From: Bradyrhizobium japonicum USDA 6
Lineage (GTDB): Bacteria; Pseudomonadota; Alphaproteobacteria; Rhizobiales; Xanthobacteraceae
Length of the DNA: 64,000 nucleotides
Assembly (NCBI RefSeq): GCF_000284375.1
Contig: NC_017249.1
Location: 682,001-746,000 of the forward strand
Direction: 5' to 3'
The stretch's first letter is position 1. Each line of letters begins with the position of its first letter. The notes under the pieces were generated by a model. It did not search any database and was not told the origin of the DNA. It worked only from the letters and a program-made list of their open reading frames with translations. A program made the translations under genes and the position numbers. Of the stretch, positions 17,653 through 26,649 are shown one piece after another.

Positions 17653-18423
17653 TTATCGCAAAATCCCGTCGAGCACCGGCAGCCCCGCGATCACCGCCAT
17701 CGCGATCAGACCGTAGCAAATCGCCCGAAACGCTTTTTCGCTGGCGCGGCCGAACAGCGACGCACCGAACGCGACGCCTATCGCATAGACCGGGCCGACG
17801 ATCAGCGACAGCACCAGCGACTCGCGTGAGATCAGGCCGGTCGCCGCGTAGCTGACCATCGAAAAGAAATCCGACGCGCCGAAGAACAGCAGGATATTGG
17901 CGCGCGCGACGATCGGCGCGATGGGGCGGCCGAGCCAGTAGCCGACGATCGGCGGGCCGCCGGTCTGCGCCAGTCCGCTACAGAAGCCCGAGAGGCCGCC
18001 GATGCCGACCGAGAGCCAGGCGTGGTCCTTGCCGCGATAGCGCCAGCCGGACAGCAGCAGCAGCAACAGCGCGGCGACGAAGCCAGAGATGATCCAGCGC
18101 GTGGTGACGGGCTCCAGCACGCTGAGAAAATAAGTGCCGACCGGTACGCCGACCAGCGCGCCCAGCACGATCACCGCGGTGGCCTTGCGGTCGGCCTTGC
18201 GCCAGGCGTCGGGCAGCAGCGGCGCGGCCGCGACGAAATCGATCACGAGGAGCAGGGCGGCAACGAGACGTGGTGCCGCGATGCTGCTCGCCAGCGGCAT
18301 GAAGATCAGCGCCGAGCCGAAGCCGGAGAAGCCGCGCGCGGTGCCTGAAACGAAAGCGACGGCGCAGAGCGCCATCGCAATGGTGAGACTGACGTCCTTC
18401 GGAAGAAAATCCGCAAGGGTCAT
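17653..18423 (-). CDS. TauE/SafE-family sulfite/anion exporter
   Basis: Inner-membrane protein of 256 residues with about eight hydrophobic segments of the TSUP (TauE/SafE) family, which moves sulfite, sulfoacetate or other organosulfur anions. The GFSGFGSALIFMPL segment in the first half and GFCSGLAQTGGPPIVGYWL in the second are the two pseudo-repeated family motifs. Its ATG lies 7 bases after the pheT stop, so it is the last gene of the pheS-pheT transcript. That coupling to a tRNA synthetase operon has no obvious metabolic logic and may be simple readthrough. Confidence 0.85.
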   Translation of the reverse strand: MTLADFLPKDVSLTIAMALCAVAFVSGTARGFSGFGSALIFMPLASSIAAPRLVAALLLVIDFVAAAPLLPDAWRKADRKATAVIVLGALVGVPVGTYFLSVLEPVTTRWIISGFVAALLLLLLSGWRYRGKDHAWLSVGIGGLSGFCSGLAQTGGPPIVGYWLGRPIAPIVARANILLFFGASDFFSMVSYAATGLISRESLVLSLIVGPVYAIGVAFGASLFGRASEKAFRAICYGLIAMAVIAGLPVLDGILR

Positions 18424-18430
18424 GCAAGGG

Positions 18431-20839
18431 TCATCCGCGCAAGGCGCCGCCGGTCTTTTTCGTGACCTCGGCCACGACCTTTGCCGCAACGGCCTCGATC
18501 TCCTGATCGGTCAGCGTCTTCTCGCGCGGCTGGATCGTCACGGCGATCGCAATCGACTTCTTGCCGTCATCGATGCCCTTGCCCTCGTAGACGTCGAAGA
18601 CATTCACGCCGGTGATCAGCTTCTTGTCGACGCCTTGGGCGGCGCGAACGATGTCGCCGGCCTTGATGGTGCGGTCGACAATGAAAGCGAAGTCGCGCGA
18701 CACAGGCTGGAAGGCCGACAGCTCGATCACGGGCTTGGCGCGGGTCGGCTTCTTCTTCGCCTCGGGGATGCGGTCGAGGATCACCTCGAACACCATCAGC
18801 GGGCCGTCGGCGCCGAGCGTCTCGAGCGCGCGCGGATGCATCTCGCCGAAATAGCCGAGCACGTTCTGCGGGCCGATCTGGATCGTGCCCGAGCGACCCG
18901 GATGCAGCCAGGTTGGTCCGCCCGCGACGATCTGCAGCGCCTGCATCGGTGCGCCGGCAGCGGCAAGCACCGCGAGCGCGTCGGCCTTGGCGTCGAACAA
19001 TTCGGCCTGCGCCGAACCCGACCAGTGTCGTCCCAGACCTTCGGACGAAGCAAAGCCGCGGCGCACGCCGCTCGCCGCCATGAACTGATCCTGCGGGCGG
19101 TCGCCCTTGAACACCTGGCCGACCTCGAATAGCGCGACATCGCCGAAGCCGCGATCGGCATTGGCCTGCGCCGCCGCGATCAGGCCCGCCAACAGCGTCG
19201 GCCGCATATCGGACAGATCCGAGGCGATCGGGTTGGCGACTTCGAGCTCGCGCTGGCCGCCGCCGAACAGGGTTGCCGCAGACTTCGTGATGAAGGACCA
19301 GGTCACCGCTTCGACGATGCCGCGGCTCGCCAGTGCACGCCTGGCGCGGCGGGTGCGGAGCTGCAGCGGCGTCAGCACCGGCTTGCGCGCGTCCTCGCCG
19401 CGCTCGAACGGCGTCATCGGCACCTTGTCGACGCCGTAGATGCGCACGATCTCCTCGACGATGTCGGCCTTGCCATGCACATCGGTGCGCCACGAGGGCA
19501 CCGCGACCTTCACCACCGGACCCGGGCCGGCCATCATGAAGCCGAGATGGGTCAGGATGCGCTTCATCTCCGGCTGCGGCACCTCGATGCCGGAGAGCCG
19601 CTTGACCTCGGTGACCGGAAAATCGATCACGCGATCGTCGCCGAAGGCCTTGCCGACCACGACGTTCTCCGACGGCGCGCCGCCGCACATCTCCATCACC
19701 AGCTTGGTGGCGAGCTCGAGTCCCGGCACCATGAAGGCCGGATCGACGCCGCGCTCGAAGCGGTAGCGCGCGTCCGAATTGATGCCGAGCTTGCGGCCGG
19801 TCTGGGCGATGTTGATCTCGTTCCACAGCGCCGATTCGATCAGCACGTCGGTGGTGTTCTCGTCGCAGCCCGAGGCTTCGCCGCCCATGATGCCGGCGAG
19901 CGATTCGACGCCGTGCTCGTCCGCGATCACGCAGATGGCGGGATCGAGATTGTAGGTGCGGCCATCGAGCGCGAGCAGCGTCTCGCCATCGCGGGCGCGG
20001 CGCACGACGAGATTGCCCTTTACCTTCTTGGCGTCGAACACGTGCAGCGGGCGGGCGCGGTCGTAGGTCATGAAGTTGGTGATGTCGACCAGCGCATTGA
20101 TCGGACGCAGCCCGATCGCGGTCAGCCGCTTCTGCAGCCACTCCGGCGACGGCCCGTTCTTTACTCCACGCACCAGGCGCAGCGCGAAGCCCGGACACAG
20201 CGTGGCGTCCTCGACCGTGACCTTCACCGGACAGGGGAATTCGCCCTTGATCGGCTTGATGGTCGGGTCCTTGAACTTACCCATGTCGGCGGCGGCGAGA
20301 TCGCGCGCGATGCCGTGCACGCCGGTGCAGTCCTGCCGGTTCGGCGTCAGATTGATCTCGACCACGGGATCGCCGAGGCCCGCCCATGCGGCGTAAGCAG
20401 CGCCGATCGGCGCATCCGCCGGCAGCTCCATGATGCCGTCATGGTCGTTGGAGATCTGGAGCTCGGCCGCCGAGCACAGCATGCCGCGGCTCTCGACGCC
20501 GCGGATGGTGCCGACACCGAGCGTGATGTCCTTGCCGGGAATGTAGGTCCCCGGCGGCGAGAACACGCTGACCAGGCCCGTGCGCGCATTCGGCGCGCCG
20601 CACACGACCTGTACCGGTGCGCCACCATCGCCGGTATCGACCATGCAGACGCGCAGGCGATCCGCATTCGGATGCTGCTCGGCCGAGATCACCTTCGCGA
20701 TGGTGAAGGGCTTCAGCGCCTTCGCCTTGTCCTCGATGTTCTCGACCTCGAGCCCGATCATGGTGAGCTTGTCGGCGAGCTTTTCCAGGGGCTCGTCGGT
20801 GTCGAGATGATCCTTCAGCCAGGAGAGGGTGAATTTCAT
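18431..20839 (-). CDS. pheT: Phenylalanyl-tRNA synthetase beta subunit
   Basis: Beta chain (802 residues, normal length) of the alpha2-beta2 enzyme that charges tRNA-Phe. Domains in order: the B1 start [15 protein letters not shown], an EMAP-type tRNA-binding OB fold (about 40-150) with [11 protein letters not shown], the B3/B4 editing domain in the middle, a catalytic-like core and the C-terminal ferredoxin-fold anticodon-binding domain ([16 protein letters not shown]). The chosen ATG gives the standard N-terminus; upstream in-frame codons run into REP sequence. pheS lies upstream on the same strand, but about 545 bases away, with a DUF559 gene and two REP elements in between. Confidence 0.96.
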   Translation of the reverse strand: MKFTLSWLKDHLDTDEPLEKLADKLTMIGLEVENIEDKAKALKPFTIAKVISAEQHPNADRLRVCMVDTGDGGAPVQVVCGAPNARTGLVSVFSPPGTYIPGKDITLGVGTIRGVESRGMLCSAAELQISNDHDGIMELPADAPIGAAYAAWAGLGDPVVEINLTPNRQDCTGVHGIARDLAAADMGKFKDPTIKPIKGEFPCPVKVTVEDATLCPGFALRLVRGVKNGPSPEWLQKRLTAIGLRPINALVDITNFMTYDRARPLHVFDAKKVKGNLVVRRARDGETLLALDGRTYNLDPAICVIADEHGVESLAGIMGGEASGCDENTTDVLIESALWNEINIAQTGRKLGINSDARYRFERGVDPAFMVPGLELATKLVMEMCGGAPSENVVVGKAFGDDRVIDFPVTEVKRLSGIEVPQPEMKRILTHLGFMMAGPGPVVKVAVPSWRTDVHGKADIVEEIVRIYGVDKVPMTPFERGEDARKPVLTPLQLRTRRARRALASRGIVEAVTWSFITKSAATLFGGGQRELEVANPIASDLSDMRPTLLAGLIAAAQANADRGFGDVALFEVGQVFKGDRPQDQFMAASGVRRGFASSEGLGRHWSGSAQAELFDAKADALAVLAAAGAPMQALQIVAGGPTWLHPGRSGTIQIGPQNVLGYFGEMHPRALETLGADGPLMVFEVILDRIPEAKKKPTRAKPVIELSAFQPVSRDFAFIVDRTIKAGDIVRAAQGVDKKLITGVNVFDVYEGKGIDDGKKSIAIAVTIQPREKTLTDQEIEAVAAKVVAEVTKKTGGALRG

Positions 20840-21281
20840 GGCTGCTTTTTCTCCACGGAGACGGTCTGCTCCCTCTCCCGCTTGCGGGGAGGGGTGGGTT
20901 GGGGGCTCTCTCCGCGATGGTAGTCGCAATGGTTTCGAGAACGCCGCCACGATTGGTCATGACATCCAGGTTGGTGAAGCGGAGAACTTTGAAGCCCTTC
21001 GCTTCGATCGCGGCAGAGCGACGCGCATCGGCCCGTTCGCCCTCATCCGAGAAGTGTTGGCCGCCGTCGAGCTCGATGACGAGCTCGGCTGCATGGCAGA
21101 TGAAATCGGCGACGTAGCGCTCGATCGGCACTTGGCGGCGGAAGCTCGCGCCATTCAGCCGGTTGCCGCGCAGCTCCGACCAGAGGGTTCGCTCTGCATC
21201 GGTTGAGTCTCGCCTGAGCGCGCGTGCATTGGCCCGCAGCTTGGGCGGTACTTTCCAGTCCGGATGCTCAGGATCGACCAT
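20439..21281 (-). CDS. DUF559 endonuclease-like protein; frame runs into pheT
   Basis: The first 125 residues or so form a DUF559 domain, related to the very-short-patch-repair/restriction-endonuclease fold. [29 protein letters not shown], the acidic [11 protein letters not shown] and [14 protein letters not shown] are the family blocks, with the E...D-x-x-Q metal-binding core intact. After that the frame has no stop: it reads through the REP element at 20869-20912 (coding a [13 protein letters not shown] tail) and about 400 bases into pheT in a different frame, giving 280 residues. The native stop was probably lost. The gene sits between pheS and pheT, bracketed by inverted REP copies, and is co-directional with both. 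The role is unknown; stand-alone DUF559 proteins are common near such repeats. Confidence 0.7.
   Translation of the reverse strand: MVDPEHPDWKVPPKLRANARALRRDSTDAERTLWSELRGNRLNGASFRRQVPIERYVADFICHAAELVIELDGGQHFSDEGERADARRSAAIEAKGFKVLRFTNLDVMTNRGGVLETIATTIAERAPNPPLPASGRGSRPSPWRKSSHEIHPLLAEGSSRHRRAPGKARRQAHHDRARGREHRGQGEGAEALHHREGDLGRAASECGSPARLHGRYRRWWRTGTGRVRRAECAHGPGQRVLAAGDLHSRQGHHARCRHHPRRREPRHAVLGGRAPDLQRP
20869..20912 (+). repeat. REP-like element, copy A of inverted pair
   Basis: CTCCCTCTCCCGCTTGCGGG followed by GAGGGGTGGGTTGGGGGCTC. Copy B at 21296-21341 is its reverse complement with a few changes. The two copies bracket the DUF559 gene inside pheS-pheT. Confidence 0.8.
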
Positions 21282-21295
21282 TGGCAACCCTATCG

Positions 21296-21341
21296 AGGAG
21301 AGACCCCCACCCCAACCCTCCCCGCAAGCGGGAGAGGGAGT
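21296..21341 (-). repeat. REP-like element, copy B of inverted pair
   Basis: AGGAGAGACCCCCACCCCAA, then CCCTCCCCGCAAGCGGGAGA and GGGAG. Read on the minus strand it matches copy A at 20869-20912, so the pair forms a long inverted repeat about 430 bases apart around the DUF559 domain. Confidence 0.8.
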
Positions 21342-21384
21342 CCGACCGTCCTTGCGGCTGGAGCAATCGTATCCCGGCAAGCGG

Positions 21385-22467
21385 TCACGAGCTCAGTCCT
21401 CCCGCAAGCGTCGGCACTTCGAGCGGCTTGAAGCCGTAATGGGACAGCCAGCGGACGTCGCTGTCGAACAGCTGGCGCAGATCGGCGATGCCGTATTTCA
21501 GCATGGCGATGCGGTCGATGCCCATGCCCCAGGCAAAGCCCTGGTACTCGTCGGGATCGATGCCGCAGGCGCGCAGCACGTTCGGATGCACCATGCCGCA
21601 GCCGAGAATCTCGAGCCAGTCCTCGCCCTCGCCGAACCGGATCTCGCCCTTGTCGCGGCGGCACTGGATGTCGACTTCCAGAGACGGCTCGGTGAACGGG
21701 AAGAACGACGGCCGGAAGCGCATGTTGATGTGGTCGACCTCGAAGAACGCCTTGCAGAACTCGTGCAGGATCCATTTGAGGTGGCCGAGATGCGAGTGCT
21801 TGTCGATGACGAGGCCTTCGACCTGGTGGAATTGCGGCGTGTGGGTCGCGTCCGAATCGATGCGGTAGGTGCGGCCCGGGCAGATCACGCGGATCGGCGG
21901 CTTCTGGCTCAGCATGGTGCGGACCTGCACCGGCGAGGTGTGGGTTCGCAGCAGCATGCGCGAGCCGTCCTCCTTCGGATGGAAGAAGAAGGTGTCGTGC
22001 ATCTCGCGGGCGGGATGGCCTTCCGGAAAATTCAGCTTGGTGAAGTTGTAGTCGTCGGTCTCGATGTCGGGGCCTTCCGCCACCGAGAATCCCATGTCGG
22101 CGAAGATCGTCGTCAACTCGTCCCAGACCTGGCTCAGCGGATGGATGCGGCCGGCTTCAGTCGGCGCATCGCGCAGCGGCAGGGTGACGTCGATGGTCTC
22201 GGATGCGAGTCGCGCATCGAGCGCCGCCGACTTCAAGACGTCGCGCCGCGCGGCGAGGGCCTGGGTGACCTCGTCCTTGGCCTGGTTGATCGCGGCGCCT
22301 TGCGTCTTGCGCTCGTCCGGCGACATCTTGCCGAGCGTTGCAAGCAGGGCCGAGATCGAGCCCTTCTTGCCGAGAGAGGCAACGCGGACGGCTTCGAGGG
22401 CGGCTTCGTCCCCGGCAGCACTGATCTGCGCGAGGACGGATTGGACGAGACTGGCGAGGTCGGACAC
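21385..22467 (-). CDS. pheS: Phenylalanyl-tRNA synthetase alpha subunit
   Basis: Catalytic subunit (360 residues) of the tRNA-Phe charging enzyme. An N-terminal coiled-coil arm of about 90 residues precedes the class II core. Motif 2 is visible as [14 protein letters not shown], with [12 protein letters not shown] after it, and motif 3 as [15 protein letters not shown]. The phenylalanine pocket segment (HQVEGLVID) and FTEPSLEVD are also conserved. It is the first gene of the pheS-(DUF559)-pheT-tauE transcription unit. The 136 bases upstream hold no Phe-rich leader peptide, so attenuation of the enteric type is not supported. Confidence 0.96.
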   Translation of the reverse strand: MSDLASLVQSVLAQISAAGDEAALEAVRVASLGKKGSISALLATLGKMSPDERKTQGAAINQAKDEVTQALAARRDVLKSAALDARLASETIDVTLPLRDAPTEAGRIHPLSQVWDELTTIFADMGFSVAEGPDIETDDYNFTKLNFPEGHPAREMHDTFFFHPKEDGSRMLLRTHTSPVQVRTMLSQKPPIRVICPGRTYRIDSDATHTPQFHQVEGLVIDKHSHLGHLKWILHEFCKAFFEVDHINMRFRPSFFPFTEPSLEVDIQCRRDKGEIRFGEGEDWLEILGCGMVHPNVLRACGIDPDEYQGFAWGMGIDRIAMLKYGIADLRQLFDSDVRWLSHYGFKPLEVPTLAGGLSS

Positions 22468-22603
22468 GGTCGGATCCTTTCAAAACGCTGCCGGTTGTGG
22501 CCGCAGCCGGGCCGGAACGTCAAGCCGTATAGCCGTCGTAAATGCAGGGCATTTGAACCCTATAGGCATGGCTGGCACCAACCTGAAGTCGAGGGAGAAG
22601 ACG

Positions 22604-23011
22604 ATGCGTTTGCGATCCTGGGTGGTCGGCTTGAGCTTGGTTCTTTTCGGGAGCGCGGCTCACGCCGCGGAGGAATGCCCGGCCAAATCGACGTCGATGG
22701 ATGACATCATCGCGGTCCTGAACGCGGCGCCGAGCTGCGACCGTGCCATGACGCTGTTCGATGCTTGCGCATACGGCGCCAGCGGCGACGTGCAATTCGG
22801 CGAAGCGGTCGAGAAGAAGTGCGAGGCCGATTTTGTCGGCCGGCTGAGAACGCCGCAGAAGCTCAGCTATCAGCGCGAGTTGCGGGTCTGCGACCGGAAG
22901 TACCGGAACAAGTCCGGCACCATGTATATCTCGGCCACGGCCTTTTGCCGGGCGGAGGTCGCCCAGCGCTACTCGCGACGCGCACTGAAGGCCGGCGGAG
23001 CCGGCCGTTAG
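22604..23011 (+). CDS. Small secreted cysteine-containing protein of unknown function
   Basis: Exported protein of 135 residues. A clear Sec signal (hydrophobic core LGLSLVLFG-type region ending in AHAA) predicts cleavage near residue 22. The mature part has six cysteines spread over about 90 residues (near 25, 45, 54, 73, 92 and 109), which could form three disulfides in the periplasm. A CDRKYRNKSGTMYISATAFC stretch suggests one compact domain. A good ribosome-binding site (GAGGGAGAAG) precedes ATG 22604. It is divergent from pheS and convergent with rplT. I do not recognise the family; similar small orphan secreted proteins are common in Bradyrhizobium. Confidence 0.7.
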   Translation: MRLRSWVVGLSLVLFGSAAHAAEECPAKSTSMDDIIAVLNAAPSCDRAMTLFDACAYGASGDVQFGEAVEKKCEADFVGRLRTPQKLSYQRELRVCDRKYRNKSGTMYISATAFCRAEVAQRYSRRALKAGGAGR

Positions 23012-23037
23012 TGCTGGGCTTGCTCTTAAGCAGCCTC

Positions 23038-23397
23038 TTAGGCGGCCAGCGCCGCCTTGGCCTTCTCGGCGATCGCCTGGAACGACGCAGGCTCGTGGAT
23101 CGCGAGATCCGACAGCACCTTGCGGTCCACGGTGATGCCCGACTTGGCGAGACCGTCGATAAATCGGCTGTAGGTCAGGCCGAACGGACGCACGGCGGCG
23201 TTGAGACGCTGGATCCAGAGCGCGCGGAAAGTCCGCTTCTTGCGCTTGCGATCACGGAACGCGTACTGCTGGGCCTTTTCCACGGCCGGCTTGGCGGCGC
23301 GGATGGTGTTCTTGCGACGGCCGTAGAAACCCTTGGCGGCCTTGTAGACTTTCTTGTGCTTGGCGTGGGCGGTCACACCGCGTTTGACGCGAGACAT
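23038..23397 (-). CDS. rplT: 50S ribosomal protein L20 (bL20)
   Basis: Ribosomal protein of 119 residues that binds 23S rRNA early in large-subunit assembly. The basic N-terminus [19 protein letters not shown], the [10 protein letters not shown] block and the [20 protein letters not shown] block are diagnostic. It is the last gene of the rpmI-rplT unit, 88 bases after rpmI. In many bacteria L20 also represses this operon by binding its mRNA; no leader structure was identified here to support that. The ATG at 23397 gives the canonical protein; an in-frame upstream codon at 23460 would add an unrelated proline-rich tail. Confidence 0.97.
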   Translation of the reverse strand: MSRVKRGVTAHAKHKKVYKAAKGFYGRRKNTIRAAKPAVEKAQQYAFRDRKRKKRTFRALWIQRLNAAVRPFGLTYSRFIDGLAKSGITVDRKVLSDLAIHEPASFQAIAEKAKAALAA

Positions 23398-23485
23398 GAC
23401 AAAATCCTTCAGAGATGACTTGGTTTTCGGATCGCCGCGCGAGCGCGGCGGAGGTGGCAATGATCTTCGACGATCTTCGACGCGA

Positions 23486-23686
23486 TCAGGCGTTCGGCAA
23501 GAAGTACTTCTTGACGTTGTCGCCGTCGGTCTTGAACAGCACGCGAGTGCCGCGCAGCTGACGGATCTGCTTCTTCGTCCGCTTGATCATGCCGTGACGC
23601 TTGCCGCGCTGGGCGTGCATCACTTTGCCGGTGGCAGTCACCTTGAAGCGCTTTTTAGCGCCCGATTTGGTCTTCAGCTTGGGCAT
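23486..23686 (-). CDS. rpmI: 50S ribosomal protein L35 (bL35)
   Basis: Ribosomal protein of 66 residues, normal size. [17 protein letters not shown] at the start and the [12 protein letters not shown] segment are the family signature, and nearly a third of the residues are Lys or Arg. It is followed by rplT on the same strand. In most bacteria infC stands directly upstream; here infC is about 740 bases away with an oppositely oriented secreted-protein gene in between, so rpmI-rplT must have its own promoter in the 23687-23957 gap. Confidence 0.97.
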   Translation of the reverse strand: MPKLKTKSGAKKRFKVTATGKVMHAQRGKRHGMIKRTKKQIRQLRGTRVLFKTDGDNVKKYFLPNA

Positions 23687-23957
23687 TTGGCTCTCCTAAT
23701 GGCCACAGAAATCCGCCCGCGAAGGCGGCTGGCCGTCAAAAATGCTCGTTAGAGCGTTGATTGTGCTCAGGTTTTACGAACAAGCGCGAAACCCGCACGG
23801 ACACCGCCACGGCAGCCCTTAATCAGCCGGGCGATGAAGGCTGGGCTTATGACAGAGGACGAGCCAAATGGCAACGCTGAACCGCCGAAACCTGCCCGGC
23901 GACTATTCGGAGTTACCACCCATATGTCCAAGCCGTGTCGCCTGGAGCAGGACCAAA

Positions 23958-24362
23958 ATGGCCCATTTTCCCCGATCGCTTTCGTCTTTGACCGACCTCG
24001 CCCGCCCGCGCCGCCTGGCGCTGCTTGCCGTGCTCGCTATGGCCGCGCTGCCCTCGACCGCCGTCGCCCGCATCGGCGGCTATGACGGAATCTGGAACGT
24101 CACTTTCGCCACCACGCGAGGCAATTGCAGCTCCGGTTACCGCGTCCCCTTCACCGTCACCGGCGGCCGGGTGTCGTCCGCCGGCGGCGGCCGGGTCTCC
24201 GGCAGGGTCAATCGCAGCGGCGCCGTCGCGGTCCAGGTCTCGGTCGGCGCGTCCCATGCCAGCGGGGGCGGCCGGCTCGCCGGGATGGTCGGTGCTGGCT
24301 CCTGGAACGGCATCATTTCCGGCGACCGCTGCAGCGGCACCTGGCATGCGACCCGGTCCTGA
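23958..24362 (+). CDS. Small secreted glycine-rich protein of unknown function
   Basis: Exported protein of 134 residues. The N-terminus has a basic start and a hydrophobic run (RLALLAVLAMAALPSTAVA) with a likely cleavage before RIGGYDG. The mature part is rich in Gly, Ser and Val, with YDGIWNVTFATTRGNC at the start, a VTGGRVSSAGGGRVSGRVN repeat-like centre and a WNGIISGDRCSGTW end; two cysteines could pair. The shape suggests a small beta-sandwich. GGAGCAGG precedes ATG 23958; an in-frame ATG at 23868 would bury the signal. It lies between infC and rpmI on the opposite strand, and a strong hairpin follows it. Confidence 0.7.
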   Translation: MAHFPRSLSSLTDLARPRRLALLAVLAMAALPSTAVARIGGYDGIWNVTFATTRGNCSSGYRVPFTVTGGRVSSAGGGRVSGRVNRSGAVAVQVSVGASHASGGGRLAGMVGAGSWNGIISGDRCSGTWHATRS

Positions 24363-24368
24363 TACGAA

Positions 24369-24399
24369 AACGGCCCGCCGGAAATCCGGACGGGCCGTT
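24369..24399. terminator. Bidirectional terminator between secreted-protein gene and infC
   Basis: AACGGCCCG (24369-24377) pairs with CGGGCCGTT (24391-24399), with CGG/CCG extending the stem inside and a short AAAT loop. The A-run before and TTGAA after give weak U-tracts in both directions. It lies in the 63-base gap between convergent genes. Confidence 0.75.
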
Positions 24400-24425
24400 G
24401 AACTCTCAGTCCTGAAAAGCGGACG

Positions 24426-24965
24426 TCAGCGCGGCGCCAGCACCATGACGACCTGACGGCCCTCGAACCTGGCGTCCTGCTCGACCTTGGCGAGCTCGGC
24501 GACGTCGCTCTTGATCTTGTCCAGAAGCTTGGTGCCGATCTCTTGATGCGCCATTTCGCGGCCGCGATAGCGCAGCGTGATCTTGACCTTGTCGCCCTCT
24601 TCGAAGAACCGCTGCATCGCGCGCATCTTCACGTCGTAATCGTGGTCATCGATCATCGGGCGGAGCTTGATCTCCTTGATCTCGACGATCTTCTGCCGCT
24701 TGCGGGCTTCGGCGGCCTTTTTCTGGGCGGAATATTTGTACTTCCCGTAGTCCATGATCTTGCAGACGGGAGGGCTGACATTCGGCGAAATCTCGACCAG
24801 ATCCATGCCAGCTTCCTGGGCCATGCGGATGGCCATGACGGTTTCGACCGTGCCCTTGTTTTCACCGGTCTGATCGATCAGCTGGATTTGCGCATTGCGA
24901 ATATCATCATTGATGCGCGGCCCGTCTTTGCTGGCAACGGGCGGGGCTTTATTGGGACGGCGAAT
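24426..24965 (-). CDS. infC: Translation initiation factor IF-3
   Basis: IF-3 (179 residues, standard length) binds the 30S subunit and checks start-codon pairing. The N-domain begins [14 protein letters not shown], the linker helix is [11 protein letters not shown] and the C-domain contains [10 protein letters not shown] and [19 protein letters not shown]. The start is a non-standard ATT codon at 24965-24963: the conserved protein begins exactly there and GGAGAA lies 8 bases upstream, while no ATG or GTG occurs at a suitable place. IF-3 discriminates against ATT, which in E. coli gives autoregulation of infC; the same control is expected here. Confidence 0.95.
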   Translation of the reverse strand: MRRPNKAPPVASKDGPRINDDIRNAQIQLIDQTGENKGTVETVMAIRMAQEAGMDLVEISPNVSPPVCKIMDYGKYKYSAQKKAAEARKRQKIVEIKEIKLRPMIDDHDYDVKMRAMQRFFEEGDKVKITLRYRGREMAHQEIGTKLLDKIKSDVAELAKVEQDARFEGRQVVMVLAPR

Positions 24966-24978
24966 GGGTGGTTCTCCA
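24963..24978 (-). promoter_or_regulatory. infC ribosome-binding site with ATT start codon
   Basis: On the minus strand GGAGAACCACCC runs directly into ATT CGC CGT. The strong Shine-Dalgarno at a spacing of 8 bases compensates for the rare start. Family alignments place residue 1 of IF-3 here. Confidence 0.85.
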
Positions 24979-25213
24979 AAATTGTGAAAGAGGCGGCTAG
25001 TCTGAAGGAAGATGCGTTTGCGGGCAAGCAAGTCGCGTGCGGGAAGCGTAAAAGCCTCAAATGCGAGGCATTTAGGTCACGCCCATGGGCACGCTGCAGG
25101 ACATAGACACCTTGCTTCTGTTCCGCAAGCGTCCCAAAGGGCAATAGCCAATCTGGGCTGGGCCTCGGAACGCATCCAGACAGTTCAAACCGAACAACCA
25201 GAGTAAACGTTCC

Positions 25214-26002
25214 ATGAGCAATGCAATTCCCGAAGCCGTACTCGGCTTCATCGATGTGGGCGAGGGCCCGTCCGCACGCAGGATCGCGGTGCGCAGCCGC
25301 GCCGGTCGACGACCCGGACTGGTCTGGCTCGGCGGGTTCAAGTCGGACATGCGGGGCAGCAAGGCCGTGGCGCTGGATGCCTGGGCCGCCGACCATGGCC
25401 GCGCCGCGGTCCGGTTCGACTACTCCGGCCATGGCGAATCCGGCGGCGATTTCGCCGATGGAACCATTGGAAGCTGGCTCGAGGACAGCGTGGCGGTGTT
25501 CGAGCGGTTCTGCGACGGCCCGCAGGTTCTGATCGGTTCCTCCATGGGCGGCTGGATGGCGCTGCTGCTCGCGCGCGAGATCAGGAAGCGGGCCAGCAAA
25601 GCGTCGCTTGCGGGCCTGGTGCTGATCGCGCCGGCGCCCGACTTCACCGAGGAGCTGATGTGGAAGAATTTTTCGGCCGCGGTGAAGAAGGAAATCGAAA
25701 CCAACGGCTTCTGGCTGCGGCCGTCGGACTATGGCGATGGCTCGCCCTATCCGATCACGCGGAATCTGATCGAGGAGGGCCGCAATCATTTGGTGCTCGG
25801 CAGCGCCATCGATCTCGGCTGTCCCGTCCGCATCCTCCAGGGCGCGCAGGATCCGGATGTGCCCTGGCAGCACGCCTTCGCGCTGACGCATCGCCTGCCG
25901 GCCGACGACGTCGTGCTGACCATGATCCAGGATGGCGATCACCGCCTCTCCCGTCCGCAGGACATCGCCCGCATTCTTGCCGCGGTGGCCGAGATCGGGT
26001 GA
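25214..26002 (+). CDS. Alpha/beta hydrolase (ABHD10-like)
   Basis: Serine hydrolase of 262 residues. WLGGFKSDM forms the oxyanion strand-loop, RFDYSGHGESGG is the usual sharp turn after strand 4, and GSSMGGW is the nucleophile elbow with the catalytic Ser. The acid is in GAQDPDVPW and the His in DGDHRLSR. The WLGGFKSDM and DYSGHGES pair resembles ABHD10, a thioesterase/deacylase, and its bacterial relatives. No signal peptide, so cytoplasmic. It is divergent from infC; the 248 bases between contain the promoters of both. Confidence 0.82.
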   Translation: MSNAIPEAVLGFIDVGEGPSARRIAVRSRAGRRPGLVWLGGFKSDMRGSKAVALDAWAADHGRAAVRFDYSGHGESGGDFADGTIGSWLEDSVAVFERFCDGPQVLIGSSMGGWMALLLAREIRKRASKASLAGLVLIAPAPDFTEELMWKNFSAAVKKEIETNGFWLRPSDYGDGSPYPITRNLIEEGRNHLVLGSAIDLGCPVRILQGAQDPDVPWQHAFALTHRLPADDVVLTMIQDGDHRLSRPQDIARILAAVAEIG

Positions 26003-26021
26003 GAGTTGCCGCCCAACATTC

Positions 26022-26135
26022 GGTGTCATCGCCCGACTTGATCGAGCGTTCCAGTATTCCAGAGGCCATCGTGCTTTAGCCGAGAAGCCGCGGTGTACTG
26101 GATGCCCCGGTCAAGCCGGGGCATGACGGAGAGCG
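26022..26135. repeat. Intergenic repeat, copy 1 ('ggtgtcatcgcccg' type)
   Basis: Begins GGTGTCATCGCCCGACTTGA and ends TGCCCCGGTCAAGCCGGGGC with ATGACGGAGAG. A second copy of the same length, same orientation and clear similarity lies at 27537-27650. Each ends in a CCCCGG/CCGGGG hairpin. Confidence 0.8.
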
Positions 26136-26153
26136 AGAATGGGAGAAATGCCA

Positions 26154-26621
26154 ATGACCGCCACTGCCATGCTGCGCACCTTTTGCGACGCCGTCGAACA
26201 GCGTAACGGAAAAGCCTTCGCGGATCTCTTCACCGAGGACGGCGTCTATCACGACGTCTTCTACGGCGCCTTCGAAGGCCGCGAAAAGATCGCGGCGATG
26301 GTCGACGACTGGTTCTATCGCACGGCGACCGATTTCCGCTGGGACATGCATGATCCCGTCACCGACGGCACCACGCTCTATGCGCGCTACACTTTCAGCT
26401 ATCGCTCGACCTTGGCCGAAGCGAACGGCGCGCGGGCGATGTTCGAGGGCGTCGCGATCATGACGCTGCGCGACGGCAGGATCGTGAGCTATCACGAGGT
26501 CGCCAACACCGCGCCGGCGTTCGTTGATCTGAAGTTTGCGCCGGAACGGATTGCGAAGATCGTCGGCAAGCAGGGTGCCGAGCTGAAAGCGCGGCCGGAG
26601 ATGAAGCGGCATCTGGCGTAG
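26154..26621 (+). CDS. SnoaL/NTF2-like protein
   Basis: Small alpha+beta-barrel protein of 155 residues of the NTF2/SnoaL type, which in other members binds hydrophobic ligands or works as an isomerase, hydratase or dehydratase. The helix-rich start (TAMLRTFCDAVEQRNG), the LFTEDGVYHDVFYG strand-turn and the AIMTLRDGRIVSYHEV strand pair are the typical NTF2 layout. Several acidic residues and His line the probable pocket, but no catalytic set can be named. ATG 26154 is preferred because GGGAG lies 8 bases upstream; ATG codons at 26139 and 26148 are alternatives. It stands between two copies of a repeat with the convergent thioesterase gene. Confidence 0.75.
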   Translation: MTATAMLRTFCDAVEQRNGKAFADLFTEDGVYHDVFYGAFEGREKIAAMVDDWFYRTATDFRWDMHDPVTDGTTLYARYTFSYRSTLAEANGARAMFEGVAIMTLRDGRIVSYHEVANTAPAFVDLKFAPERIAKIVGKQGAELKARPEMKRHLA

Positions 26622-26649
26622 GCGCGCGCCCCGGAATGACGACGGAGAG

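Noticed and set aside
22468..22603. Phenylalanine leader peptide or attenuator upstream of pheS
   Set aside because: The only small frame there (MPCIYDGYTA) has no Phe, and no terminator hairpin follows.
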